Below are positions 36,704 through 46,151 of a DNA stretch of 64,000 nt, piece by piece (within the stretch, counting starts at the first letter, position 1; the number at the start of each line of letters is the position of its first letter). This stretch comes from Palsa-1392 sp036490335 (lineage in GTDB: Bacteria > Verrucomicrobiota > Verrucomicrobiia > Chthoniobacterales > UBA10450): the NCBI GenBank assembly GCA_036490335.1, contig DASXEB010000017.1, positions 434,001-498,000 of the forward strand. Direction: 5' to 3'. Position numbers and translations under genes: made by a program. Under the pieces are notes generated by a model. That model ran no database searches, had not been told where the DNA came from, and saw nothing but the letters and a program-made list of their open reading frames with translations.

Positions 36704-39138
36704 AAATCGTTCTCGCCCTGGCCGCACTTTCGCTTGCCGGTTCGTTAGGCGCGACCACCATCGAAGACGCTTTGCGCCCGCTCGATCAAGGCGCGCCCGA
36801 AGTCGCGGTTGTGCGTTTGCAGGAGCTGCTCGGTCAACGTCCGCCCCCGCGCGTCGCCGCCATGATCCGGGCGAAATTGGGTCAAGCGCTGGTCGAAACC
36901 GGGCACGCATCGGACGCGCTCCAGGATCTCGATCTTCCCGGCCTGATGGTTTCGGGCGAGGCGAGTTTTTGGCGCGCGCAGGCGTTCGCTGCGCTCGATC
37001 GCTGGCCCGAAGCGCTCGCCGTTTACCAGCAAGTTGCCGCGCGTTCGAGTGAGCCGTTGCACGCCGACGCCATCTTCGGCGAGGCGCAATGTTTCCGCGC
37101 GCTCGGGCAGCGCGATCAGGCGGCGCATTTGTTTGACGGCTTGCGCGGGAATCCGCGCTGGCGAGTTTCGGCATCGTTAGGCCTGGCCGATCTCCGGATC
37201 GATCGCGGCGATCTTGCGGGGGCCGATCGCGTTCTGCGCGAGATCCGGCCGGAACGTCTCGCCGATCGCAACGAGCGTCGTTATCTCTTCGGCCGAATCC
37301 ATCTCGCGCAGCACGATTACGCGCGCGCGATTCAAATCTGGTCGGTCCTTTTGCAGAAACCGGAAAGCGTTTCGCATTCCTTGCTGATCGCGACTTTGTT
37401 TGGAATTGCGGACGCGCATCTCGGAGCGAAAACGCCGGAGGAAGGCGACGACGTGCTCGAGGAATTTATCGATCATCATCCGGCCGACGACGCGTTGCCG
37501 GCGGTTTTCGAAAAACTCGACGCCGTTTATCGGGCCGAACAAAAACCGTCGCCTAACGAACTCGAAAAGTGGGCGCGCGATCGAGCCGAACCGCGCCGCG
37601 CTCTCGCGCAATGGTATCTGGCGCAAAATCAATTGCGCGCCGGCGATCGCGAAGGCGCCTTCGCGACCTTGCTGCAATTGCGCGGGAGCCCGGTGCGACT
37701 GCCGTCGTTAGGCGAGGCGTATCTCGAGCTGGCGCGCTTTTTTCTCGAACGCCATCAATGGGACGCGGCGATCGCGACGGCGGAAGAAGCCGGCCGGCAG
37801 AATGCAGATGCGAATTTCGCCGCCCGCGTCGCGTGGCTGATCGCGCAGGCAAATTATCGCGCCAGCCGGCTCGAGAAGGCGGCGACGATTTTCGATCAGA
37901 TCGCGAAAACTTCGCCGGCCTGGACGAGCGAGGCGCTGTTCAACGCCGCGCTTTGCTGGCTGCGGCTCGATCAAGCGCAAAAATTTTCGAGCGATTATCG
38001 ATTGATCAGCAACGATCCGGCGAAGCGCGAAACCGAAGGTGAATTGCTGCTCGAGGAAGGCACGTTACAGGCCGGGCAAGGCAGGTCGCAAGCCGCGGCT
38101 TCGTTTCAAAAATTTATCCATGATTTCCCCGACAGCCCGCGCCTCGCGGAAGCCTGGGTCGCGCTCGCCGAGCTCGCCTACCACGCGCGCAAACCTGATC
38201 TCGAGGCCGCGCGCACCGATCTCGCGCGGGCGCGCGCGGCCCATCCAAGCGCGGCGGCGAGCGAGCGCGCCGACTATCTCAACATCTGGCTGGAGGACGC
38301 CGCGCCTGCGCCTAACGAGTCGCGGGTCGTGACGGCGGCGAGCGTTTTTCTGCAGCAGCATCCGTCGTCGAAGTTCATTCCCGAGGTGCGGATGAAATTG
38401 GCTGAAGCGTATTTTCGTCTCCAGGATTTCGCGAATGCACAGACGCAATTTGAATTGATCGCGCAGCAAAATCCCGGCGCGCCGCTGGCCGAGAAAGCGC
38501 TCTTTTTCGCTGCGCGCTCGGCCATGTCGAGCATGGGCGCGGACGCGCTCGATCACGCGCTCGCGCTTTTCGATCAGGTCGGAAAATTAAACGGCGATTT
38601 GAAATGGGCGGCGCGCAACGAGCAGGCCGCGATCGAGCGGCGGCTGGGCAAGCCTAACGATGCGCTCGCGATCTATGACGAGGTGCTGAAAAATCCCGCG
38701 AAACCGGCCGATCGGCGCGAGGCGCTTTGCGGCAAAGGCGACGTGCTTTACGAAATGGGCGCGGCTGATCCGCAAAATTATCGGCGCGCGATCGAGCTCT
38801 ACGATCAGCTCGCGCAGGATCCCGGCGTGCCGGCGCATTGGCGCAATCAGGCGGAATTCAAGAAAGGCAAAGCGCTCGAAAAATTGAACAACAAACCGGC
38901 CGCGCTCACGACCTATTACGGCGTGATCGAAGCTGGCGCGGAGCCGGCGCGCGAGCACGAATTTTTCTGGTTTTACAAGGCCGGTTTCAACGCCGCGCAT
39001 TTGCTTGAGGAAGCGAGCGACTGGAAATCGGCCGGCGCGGTTTACCGTCAGCTCGCGGCGGCCGGCGGGGCGCGGAGCGACGAAGCGAAAGCGCGATTAA
39101 CCCAGCTTCGCCTCGAGCATTTTCTTTGGGACGAATAA
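36700..39138 (+). CDS. Large exported TPR protein
   Basis: An 812-residue protein. A signal peptide (MKIVLALAALSLAGSLGA) is followed by many degenerate tetratricopeptide repeats through the whole length (for example FWRAQAFAALDRWPEALAVYQ, FRLQDFANAQTQFELIAQQN, DALAIYDEVLKNPAKPADRR). It likely forms a long solenoid scaffold in the periplasm or at the outer membrane, as BamD/YbgF-like or gliding-type TPR proteins do. Partner unknown. The SLG in the signal peptide comes from TCGTTAGGC at 36742. Six copies of the word lie in the gene. Confidence 0.8.
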   Translation: MKIVLALAALSLAGSLGATTIEDALRPLDQGAPEVAVVRLQELLGQRPPPRVAAMIRAKLGQALVETGHASDALQDLDLPGLMVSGEASFWRAQAFAALDRWPEALAVYQQVAARSSEPLHADAIFGEAQCFRALGQRDQAAHLFDGLRGNPRWRVSASLGLADLRIDRGDLAGADRVLREIRPERLADRNERRYLFGRIHLAQHDYARAIQIWSVLLQKPESVSHSLLIATLFGIADAHLGAKTPEEGDDVLEEFIDHHPADDALPAVFEKLDAVYRAEQKPSPNELEKWARDRAEPRRALAQWYLAQNQLRAGDREGAFATLLQLRGSPVRLPSLGEAYLELARFFLERHQWDAAIATAEEAGRQNADANFAARVAWLIAQANYRASRLEKAATIFDQIAKTSPAWTSEALFNAALCWLRLDQAQKFSSDYRLISNDPAKRETEGELLLEEGTLQAGQGRSQAAASFQKFIHDFPDSPRLAEAWVALAELAYHARKPDLEAARTDLARARAAHPSAAASERADYLNIWLEDAAPAPNESRVVTAASVFLQQHPSSKFIPEVRMKLAEAYFRLQDFANAQTQFELIAQQNPGAPLAEKALFFAARSAMSSMGADALDHALALFDQVGKLNGDLKWAARNEQAAIERRLGKPNDALAIYDEVLKNPAKPADRREALCGKGDVLYEMGAADPQNYRRAIELYDQLAQDPGVPAHWRNQAEFKKGKALEKLNNKPAALTTYYGVIEAGAEPAREHEFFWFYKAGFNAAHLLEEASDWKSAGAVYRQLAAAGGARSDEAKARLTQLRLEHFLWDE

Positions 39139-39162
39139 CGAATCCGGCTCGCCAGGCATTCG

Positions 39163-40164
39163 TTAGGCTTCCTCGCTCAGCCACGGCATCAGACGCCGCA
39201 GCCGTTCGCCGACTTCCTCGATCGGTGCGCGTTTTCCGCGCTCGAGCAACCGCCGATAACGACGCTGTCCCGTCGCGGTTTCGCGCAGCCAGTCGCGCGC
39301 GAATTTTCCCTGACGAATTTTGCCTAACGACTCCCGCATGCGCGCGCGCACGCTCTCATCGATGATCTGCGGCCCGACCGTGATGTCGCCCCATTTCGCG
39401 GTCTCGGAAATGCGCTCGCGCATACCCGCGATGCCGGCGCGATGCATCAGGTCGACGATGAATTTCAATTCGTGGAGACATTCGAAGTAAGCCATTTCCG
39501 GCTGGTAACCGGCCTCGACCAGCGTCTCGAAACCGGCCTGGACGAGCGCGCTCATTCCGCCGCACAAAACGGCCTGCTCGGCGAACAAGTCGGCTTCGGT
39601 TTCCTCGGCAAAAGTGGTCTCGATAATGCCAGCGCGGCCGCCGCCGATCGCCTTCGCGTAGGCGAGCGCGAGGGTGCGCGCGCGGCCCGTCGCGCCCTGT
39701 TGAATCGCGAAAACGCAGGGCACGCCTTTGCCTTCGACAAACTGCGCGCGGACCATCGGGCCAAGGCCTTTTGGCGCGACCATGACGACGTCGACGTCGT
39801 TAGGCGGAACGATTTCGCGATAGTGGATCGCGAAGCCGTGCGCAAAAAGCAGCATCTGTCCGGCGCGCAGCGCGGGCGCGATCTCGGCGCGATAAATCGC
39901 GGCCATTTTCGTGTCCGGCAGCGCGAGAAAAATCACATCGGCGCGGCGGACGGCGTTTGTCGTTGTCGTTAGGCGCAAACCGGCCTTGCGCGCGCGGGCT
40001 CGCGATCGGCTCTTCGCGGGCAGGCCGACGATGACGGCGACGCCGCTGTCGCGAAGGTTGAGCGCGTGCGCCGAGCCTTGCGCGCCGTAGCCGATGACGG
40101 CGCAGGTTTTATCGAGCAGCGGCCGAAGGTCGACTTCCTTGTCGGTAAGAATTTTCGCAGCCAT
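39163..40164 (-). CDS. ilvC: Ketol-acid reductoisomerase (short class I)
   Basis: A 333-residue NAD(P)H-dependent enzyme of branched-chain amino acid synthesis. The start at 40164 gives MAAKILTDKEVDLRPLLD; an upstream start at 40209 adds 15 residues of low-complexity sequence. It has the Rossmann motif AVIGYGAQGSAHALNLRDSG, VMVAPKGLG, and the metal ligands in FAEETEADLFAEQAVLCGG and YFECLHELKFIVDLM. The phosphate-binding loop reads LPAKSRSRARARK; its arginines suggest NADPH. Acetolactate synthase genes are not adjacent. The stop is in a motif copy (39161). Confidence 0.93.
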   Translation of the reverse strand: MAAKILTDKEVDLRPLLDKTCAVIGYGAQGSAHALNLRDSGVAVIVGLPAKSRSRARARKAGLRLTTTTNAVRRADVIFLALPDTKMAAIYRAEIAPALRAGQMLLFAHGFAIHYREIVPPNDVDVVMVAPKGLGPMVRAQFVEGKGVPCVFAIQQGATGRARTLALAYAKAIGGGRAGIIETTFAEETEADLFAEQAVLCGGMSALVQAGFETLVEAGYQPEMAYFECLHELKFIVDLMHRAGIAGMRERISETAKWGDITVGPQIIDESVRARMRESLGKIRQGKFARDWLRETATGQRRYRRLLERGKRAPIEEVGERLRRLMPWLSEEA

Positions 40165-40205
40165 ACGCGCCCGAGCCGCCGATGGTAATGGCGCGGGCGG
40201 CGCTG

Positions 40206-42314
40206 TCAATTCGCCGCGAGGGCGCGCGCGTCACGTGCTGAATCTTCGAGTTGCGCGATCATGGCGATGGCTCGGCTCGCTTCCGCGGTGCGACCCATTT
40301 TGGTCAGAATGCGCGAAAGAAAAAGATATTCGCTCGGACGATCGGGCTGGCGCGCGACCGCGCGGCGCTGTTCGGAGCAGGCGTCGGCGAGACGATTTTC
40401 CTGCATGCGCAATTCGACCAGACGGTGAAGCGCTTCGACGTCGTGCACGTCGAGGCGGCTGGCCCAGCGCAACATCTTTTCCGCGCGCGTCGCGTCGCCG
40501 TTTTCCGCGTAGAGCTGGCCGAGCGCGAGCGACGCCGGCTCGCTCCACCAATTTTCGCATCGATATTTTTCGACGATCGGAATCGCGGCGGCCGGTCCAT
40601 TTTTTTTCCGCAACAATTCCGCTTCGAAGCTGACGATTTCCCAGATGCGCGGGTAATCGGCGCGCGCCTTGTCGGCGATCGCGAGCGCGCCGGCGAGGTC
40701 GTTTTGCTGCTCATGCATGCCGGCGAGATTGAGCGTGGCGAGCCAGGTGCGCGGATATTCCTCGCGCATCTGCGGCGCGGAACGGCTCGCGGCAGCGAAG
40801 AGCGCCTCGGCTTCGTTTTTTTCCCCTTCGTGAAAAAGAGCGTTCGCGAGATTCGTCTGCGCGGCCGGATAATTTGGATAGGCGGCGAGAATTTCGCGAA
40901 AGATCGCTTCCGCCCGCGCATATTCGCCGCGCCCGGCGTAGAGCTGGCCGAGATTCAGACTCACGCGCGTGCTCGTGCCGCCGGCGGCGATCGTCTGCCG
41001 GTAAAAATGTTCCGGCGTTGTCCAATCGCCGCTCCGTTCGCCGGCACGGACGCTGAGCGCGATCGTCGCGGCAACGGCGCCGAGCGCGATCGGACGATGA
41101 AAACGCGCAGGCAGATCGAGCGCGACCGCCGCCGCGAAAATGAGCAGGCCGACGCTCGGAAGATAAAGCCAGTGCTCGGCCACGGTGGCGTTGAGATCGA
41201 AGAGATTTGAGATCGGGAGAAATCCGATCATGAACCAGACGACGCCAAAAATCCGCGCGTTGCGGCCGCGACCTTTCCAAAAACATCCGAGCGCGAGAAG
41301 GGCGCCGACGAGCAAACCGGCGATGGAAAGATATTCGGTCGCGACCGATTGCTGCCAGTCGTGCTGCGAATCGTAGTTCCGCGTGTCGACGACGGTGCGC
41401 TCCATGTGGAGATTTGCTGGGAAAATCATGAGGCGGCCGTAGTCGCCGAGCGCGCGCAACATGAGGACGGCGCGAACCGAGGGAGCCCAGCCTGGCTTCG
41501 GACCGTTCTGCGGACGCGAGGCCGGAAGCGCGTGCAACGCGCCGTAGATCGCGAGCACGAAAACGCAGCCCGCGAGAACGACCACTTTCGCGCGCCTGGT
41601 CGCAGGTTTGGAAAAAAAGAGCGTGTGAAGCAGGAAGATGATGAGCCACAAGGCGGCGGTTTCGCGTGAACAAAGCGCGAGCAACGCGAGCACGATCGCG
41701 CTTGCGAAGAGAGTGATTTTAAGATTGCGACGGTTCGTTTCGCGCGCGCGGAGATATAGCAACCAGCCTGCACTTGCGAAGAAAAAGGCGAGGCTGTCGG
41801 CCCGTCCCGAGATGTAATCGATCGCTGCGCTGTGCACGGGATGGACGAGCCAGCCTAACGAGACAAGGAATGCGCCGGCGGAAGAAAGAGGGCCAGCCAG
41901 CTTGTTTTGAAAAAGTGAAGCGAACAAACGCCGGAGCAGAAAGTAGAGAGTAACTCCACTTAATGCATGGAGAGTTATGTTCGTTAGGTGAAAGCCATAA
42001 GTGTTATCGTTCCAAAAAAAATAATCGACCATGAATGACACGGTCTGAACCGGCCGGTAATGGGCCGAGAGTGAATCGAGAAAAAGGTGATGCCGGAAAA
42101 CCTCGAAGAGAAAGAGTGGACTTTTGATGAGCGGGTTGTCGTGCGCGAGGTAATTATCATCCCAGATGAACTGCCCGTTCAGGGCCGGGCTGTGAATGAT
42201 AAACGCGACGAGGACGAGAAAGAGCGCGCGCAGCCAGTGGGCCTCAGCGGCACGGCGGAACGTGATCGCGAATGCGTCGCGTCGGCGCGCGATTTCCGGT
42301 TGCTCCGCGGCCAT
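40206..42314 (-). CDS. Membrane protein with C-terminal TPRs, TMTC/GT-C-like
   Basis: A 702-residue protein. The N-terminal half has about ten hydrophobic segments and begins IIHSPALNGQFIWDDNYLAH, with a DD pair in the first loop like O-mannosyltransferase TMTC and other GT-C enzymes. The C-terminal half (from about 420) is TPR solenoid: TRVSLNLGQLYAGRGEYARA, NLANALFHEGEKNEAEALFA and more. It may glycosylate exported proteins, perhaps the pilins encoded just upstream on the same strand. Only one copy of the TCGTTAGGC word is present (41853). Confidence 0.72.
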   Translation of the reverse strand: MAAEQPEIARRRDAFAITFRRAAEAHWLRALFLVLVAFIIHSPALNGQFIWDDNYLAHDNPLIKSPLFLFEVFRHHLFLDSLSAHYRPVQTVSFMVDYFFWNDNTYGFHLTNITLHALSGVTLYFLLRRLFASLFQNKLAGPLSSAGAFLVSLGWLVHPVHSAAIDYISGRADSLAFFFASAGWLLYLRARETNRRNLKITLFASAIVLALLALCSRETAALWLIIFLLHTLFFSKPATRRAKVVVLAGCVFVLAIYGALHALPASRPQNGPKPGWAPSVRAVLMLRALGDYGRLMIFPANLHMERTVVDTRNYDSQHDWQQSVATEYLSIAGLLVGALLALGCFWKGRGRNARIFGVVWFMIGFLPISNLFDLNATVAEHWLYLPSVGLLIFAAAVALDLPARFHRPIALGAVAATIALSVRAGERSGDWTTPEHFYRQTIAAGGTSTRVSLNLGQLYAGRGEYARAEAIFREILAAYPNYPAAQTNLANALFHEGEKNEAEALFAAASRSAPQMREEYPRTWLATLNLAGMHEQQNDLAGALAIADKARADYPRIWEIVSFEAELLRKKNGPAAAIPIVEKYRCENWWSEPASLALGQLYAENGDATRAEKMLRWASRLDVHDVEALHRLVELRMQENRLADACSEQRRAVARQPDRPSEYLFLSRILTKMGRTAEASRAIAMIAQLEDSARDARALAAN

Positions 42315-42385
42315 GAGTTATCCAAATGCTGCTAACTCATTGCCTGCCGCCGTTAGGTCCCGACGACAGGTGTATGAGTTAGCTG

Positions 42386-42790
42386 CTAGAAGTGGCCGTA
42401 GGGCGAGAAGAAGCTCGTATCGGCGACGTCTGACAAGGTGTTCCAGGTGTTAGCCGGGACTTTTGGCAGTGAGTCGACCGTCTGTGCTCCGTAAGTGTTG
42501 CCGAACAAGTCGGCCGCAGTGTTATAGAGCGACGAGCCTTTCTTCAGGTAGGCGATCCAGTCATTGGTATTGACGGTCGAGCCGGTGACCTTGTTTGTTT
42601 CGATCGCGTATTGATCGACGGCAGCGTCGATCAGGCGCAGATCATTGACCACCCGGCTGGCTTGGGAGCGTTTGCGGGCCCGAAGGAACCCGGGAACCGC
42701 GATGGCCGCCAGCAAGGCGATGATCGCAACCACGATCATGATTTCAACGAGGGTAAAGCCCCCGCGCTTTTTGTTTAGCTTAGTTAACAT
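42386..42790 (-). CDS. Type IV pilin-like major subunit 1
   Basis: A 134-residue prepilin. The leader MLTKLNKKRGG is followed by FTLVEIMIVVAIIALLAAIA and VPGFLRARKRSQASRVVNDL, the classical pilin helix with Glu at +5. The start at 42790 is chosen over an upstream extension because it gives an 11-residue leader. The globular part, with WIAYLKKGSSLYNTAADLFG, has no cysteine pair. It is a close paralogue of the gene at 42951 (same length, about 75 percent identical by eye). Its expected promoter is a sigma-54 type site at 42862. Confidence 0.9.
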   Translation of the reverse strand: MLTKLNKKRGGFTLVEIMIVVAIIALLAAIAVPGFLRARKRSQASRVVNDLRLIDAAVDQYAIETNKVTGSTVNTNDWIAYLKKGSSLYNTAADLFGNTYGAQTVDSLPKVPANTWNTLSDVADTSFFSPYGHF

Positions 42791-42861
42791 GGTATTGCTT
42801 TCTTTGGTTTGTTTATTTGTTTTTGCCTCCGCCGTTCCAGTTACGGATTGCAATTCTTTAG

Positions 42862-42877
42862 AGCAGTGTTGATGCCA
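42862..42877 (-). promoter_or_regulatory. Sigma-54-type promoter of pilin 1
   Basis: On the minus strand the bases are TGGCATCAACACTGCT, with GG and GC separated by 10 bp as required for -24/-12 recognition. It lies about 75 bp upstream of the pilin ATG. The second pilin gene has nearly the same sequence upstream. Major pilin genes are often controlled by sigma-54 and a PilR-type activator. Confidence 0.7.
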
Positions 42878-42950
42878 TCGGCCGAAGATTTATTTATCGA
42901 GATACTCGCGCGATGAATTCGTTAGGCGCGAAGGGCGCGGGCGCGCGATT

Positions 42951-43355
<405 letters not shown>

Positions 43356-43379
43356 GGTTGGACCTTTTCGAATTTTCAA

Positions 43380-43395
43380 AGCAGGGATGATGCCA
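43380..43395 (-). promoter_or_regulatory. Sigma-54-type promoter of pilin 2
   Basis: The minus strand reads TGGCATCATCCCTGCT, matching 13 of 16 positions of the site before pilin 1 and keeping the GG-N10-GC spacing. It lies 25-40 bp upstream of the ATG, so the leader RNA would be about 15 nt. Conservation of this site in otherwise different upstream regions supports a true promoter. Confidence 0.72.
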
Positions 43396-43474
43396 GTGCC
43401 GCAATTTTCAGATTAAGCGCTCCTTTTCGCGCCCGAGAGCGCGTCTAGCACTCTCCCTGCTTCAAAGGCGTTGA

Positions 43475-45334
43475 ATGTCGCCTTCAGAAAGCCTTCCATC
43501 CGCTCACTTCCCGACCCTCCGCCTGAGCTGGCCGGCAGGAATTTTCGTCGGAGTTTTACTCGTTAGGCTGCTCGTCCTCGTTAGGCTGAGCAGCTCCAAC
43601 TTCCTTTTGCCGAGTGGCGGCGACATGCAGTTCTATAACGCCTGGGCTCTGCGCATCCTGCACGGCGAATGGACGACTCGCGCCGCGTTTTACGGGCTGC
43701 CTCTTTACGCCTATCTGCTCGCGGCGATCTACAAAATCGCCGGCTATAATCCATTTCTTCCGGCCTTGCTTCAGGCTGCACTCGATGGCGGCACCGCTGT
43801 TCTGCTTTACCGAATCAGCGAAGCGATCTTTGCCAACGGCGCAGCCGCTGATCAGGCGCGCGCGGGGGCGAGATCAATCGGATTGTTGGCGGCGATCGGC
43901 TGGACGTTTTTCCAACCGGCCGCGGCTTACTCGGCCGTTCTCATGCCGACATCGTGGCTCGTTTTTGTTTTCTGGTGGATCGTCTGGGAGATCGTCCGCA
44001 CAAAGATCGTTCCGCGTCACCGGCGCCTCTTCTCGTTAGGCTGCGTCATCGGCGTCACCGCCATGGGCGTCGCGACGATTTTATTTCTCGTTCCGCTGCT
44101 TGTCGCCGCGCTATTTTTGCGCTGGCCGGGAACGTTCAGCCGTCGCGCTTCCGGCGCGGCTTTCATCGTCGTCGGCGTTTTCATCGGGACCTCGCCGGCG
44201 TGGATTCACAATTACTTCGTCGCGCGCGATCCGGTTTTTCTCTCCGCCCACAGCGGGATCAATTTCTGGATCGGAAACAACCCGGCCGCGAACGGCTATC
44301 CGCGCTTCCCGCCCGGGCTCCACGCCAGTCAGCAGGCGATGCTGCAGGATTCGATCACCGCCGCCGAGAAAGTCGCCGGCCGTCCGCTCAGGCGCTCCGA
44401 AGTTTCCGCTTTTTGGTCGGCCAAAGCCGCCGCCTGGATCGCGCAAAATCCCGGCGCCTGGATGAAATTGCTCGCGCTCAAAATCAAAAATTTCTGGAAC
44501 GCCTATCAGTACGACGACCTCAGCATCATCACCGCTCTGCGCGACCAATCGATCATCTTTTGCGGGCTCGGCTTCGGCCTTGTCGCCGCGCTCGCGCTGC
44601 CTGGCCTCGTCATCGCGTGCGGAAAATTTCCAGCCGCGCGCTGGCTCGTCGCCGCACTTTTGCTCCACATGTTTTCGCTCCTGAGCGTCTTCGTGACCGA
44701 GCGTTACCGGCTTGCCGCCGCGCCCGGTTTAATCCTCTTCGCCGCCTTCGGAATTTTCCAGCTCTGGGAAAATCTCGTGCGGGCGCGAATGCGCGAGGCG
44801 GCGATTTTCGGCGTGCTGCTTTTCGGCGCGACCGGATTCGTTTCCCTGCCGCAAAAAGATCCGTCGCTCTGGGCGCTCGATCCTTACAACTCCGGCCTGC
44901 AGGCGCTCGACGCCGGCGACCTGCCGCTCGCGCGCGCGAAGCTCGACCGCGCTTACGCCTACGCACCGCGCAACGCCGAGATCAATTTCGCCGAGGGAAA
45001 TTTGTCGCTCGCGGAAGGCCATGTCGCCCTCTCGAAGAATTTTTATCGCACCACGCTGCAACTCGACCCGCAGCATGTCGGCGCCTTCAATAATCTCGGA
45101 CTGCTCGCGCTCAACGAAAAACGCTACACTCTTGCCCGCCATTTTTTCGCGCACGCACTCGCAGTCGCGCCTAACGACGCCAAGCTCTGCTATCTTTTCG
45201 CGCGCGCAGCTTTTGCTTCCGGCGATCTGGTCGCGGCGCGCAACGCGATTTCCGCCGCGCTTCAGCTTGATTCTTCGCGGCCGGAATTCGTCGCCTTAAA
45301 AGGCGAAATCAAACAGGCGACACTGGCGCAATAG
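43475..45334 (+). CDS. GT-C-like membrane glycosyltransferase with TPR tail
   Basis: A 619-residue protein with about ten membrane helices. The first periplasmic loop, SGGDMQFYNAWALRILHGEW, has the acidic residue pattern of GT39-type (PMT/ArnT) enzymes. The last 130 residues are TPR-like (NFAEGNLSLAEGHVALSKNF, FNNLGLLALNEKRYTLARHF). Lipid-linked sugar transfer to an exported acceptor is the likely role. Two TCGTTAGGC copies near the start encode LVRLLVLVRLS within the first membrane helix, so this helix is partly made of the word. Confidence 0.75.
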   Translation: MSPSESLPSAHFPTLRLSWPAGIFVGVLLVRLLVLVRLSSSNFLLPSGGDMQFYNAWALRILHGEWTTRAAFYGLPLYAYLLAAIYKIAGYNPFLPALLQAALDGGTAVLLYRISEAIFANGAAADQARAGARSIGLLAAIGWTFFQPAAAYSAVLMPTSWLVFVFWWIVWEIVRTKIVPRHRRLFSLGCVIGVTAMGVATILFLVPLLVAALFLRWPGTFSRRASGAAFIVVGVFIGTSPAWIHNYFVARDPVFLSAHSGINFWIGNNPAANGYPRFPPGLHASQQAMLQDSITAAEKVAGRPLRRSEVSAFWSAKAAAWIAQNPGAWMKLLALKIKNFWNAYQYDDLSIITALRDQSIIFCGLGFGLVAALALPGLVIACGKFPAARWLVAALLLHMFSLLSVFVTERYRLAAAPGLILFAAFGIFQLWENLVRARMREAAIFGVLLFGATGFVSLPQKDPSLWALDPYNSGLQALDAGDLPLARAKLDRAYAYAPRNAEINFAEGNLSLAEGHVALSKNFYRTTLQLDPQHVGAFNNLGLLALNEKRYTLARHFFAHALAVAPNDAKLCYLFARAAFASGDLVAARNAISAALQLDSSRPEFVALKGEIKQATLAQ

Positions 45335-45341
45335 TTTCGCG

Positions 45342-46106
45342 TCAGGCGTGCGCGATGCGGGGCCGCCCCATCCGCGGACGCGGACCAAATCGCAGCTCGA
45401 AAAGCATCGCGAGAAATTCAAAAACAACCCGGCTCGAAAGTTTGCTCGCGCCATTTTTTCGGCGTCGAAATCGGTAACCGACTTCGCCCACACGCAGATT
45501 GTCCGCGCCGAATCGCTGCAAGGCGCGCGCGTAAAGATAGAGCAAAATTTTGTAGCCCTGCGGCTCCATCGAGACATTTTCGAGCGCGACAAAAAGCCGC
45601 CGCCGCATTGCGAAAAATCCCGACATCGGATCCGAGAGCGGCACGTGCGCGAATCCGTGCGCGAGGGACGTCGCGACTTGACTCGTCAGACGCCGCGACC
45701 ATTTCCAGCGATCGGTTTCGCCGCCCGCCGCGCGCCGCGTCGCGATCGCGAAATCGGCCTGCTCCATCACTTCGAGCAATTGCGGCCAGCGATTTTCATC
45801 GTGCTGCAAATCGGCATCCATCACCCCGAGCGTCCGTCCGCGCGCGTGGCGAAATCCGCACACAACCGCGGAGCTCAGGCCGCGTTCCCCGATTCGCCTA
45901 ACGACACGCAGCCACGCATACTGCGCGACCAATTTTTCCGCCGCCAACCACGTTCCGTCCGGCGAATCGTCGTCGACGAGAATCACCTCGAATCGCCGAC
46001 CGGCGAGGACGCGATCGAGACGCGCGAAAAGTTCCTCCAGATTTTCCCGCTCGTTAAACGTCGGAATCACGAGACTGAACTCGAGCGGTTCGGAGCGAAG
46101 TTCCAT
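45342..46106 (-). CDS. Polyprenol-phosphate mannosyltransferase-like GT2
   Basis: A 254-residue GT-A glycosyltransferase resembling dolichol-phosphate mannose synthase. It has SLVIPTFNERENLEELFARL, the nucleotide site VDDDSPDGTWLAAEKL, GLSSAVVCGFRHARG, and the metal motif MDADLQHDENRWPQLLE. It has no C-terminal membrane helices, matching the soluble Dpm1 type. It would supply lipid-linked sugar to the neighbouring GT-C enzymes. It is convergent with the gene at 43475. Confidence 0.85.
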   Translation of the reverse strand: MELRSEPLEFSLVIPTFNERENLEELFARLDRVLAGRRFEVILVDDDSPDGTWLAAEKLVAQYAWLRVVRRIGERGLSSAVVCGFRHARGRTLGVMDADLQHDENRWPQLLEVMEQADFAIATRRAAGGETDRWKWSRRLTSQVATSLAHGFAHVPLSDPMSGFFAMRRRLFVALENVSMEPQGYKILLYLYARALQRFGADNLRVGEVGYRFRRRKNGASKLSSRVVFEFLAMLFELRFGPRPRMGRPRIAHA

Positions 46107-46151
46107 CGCCAGAAAAAAGAAGCAGTCGTTATGCCAGCGCCTCGCGGCGTT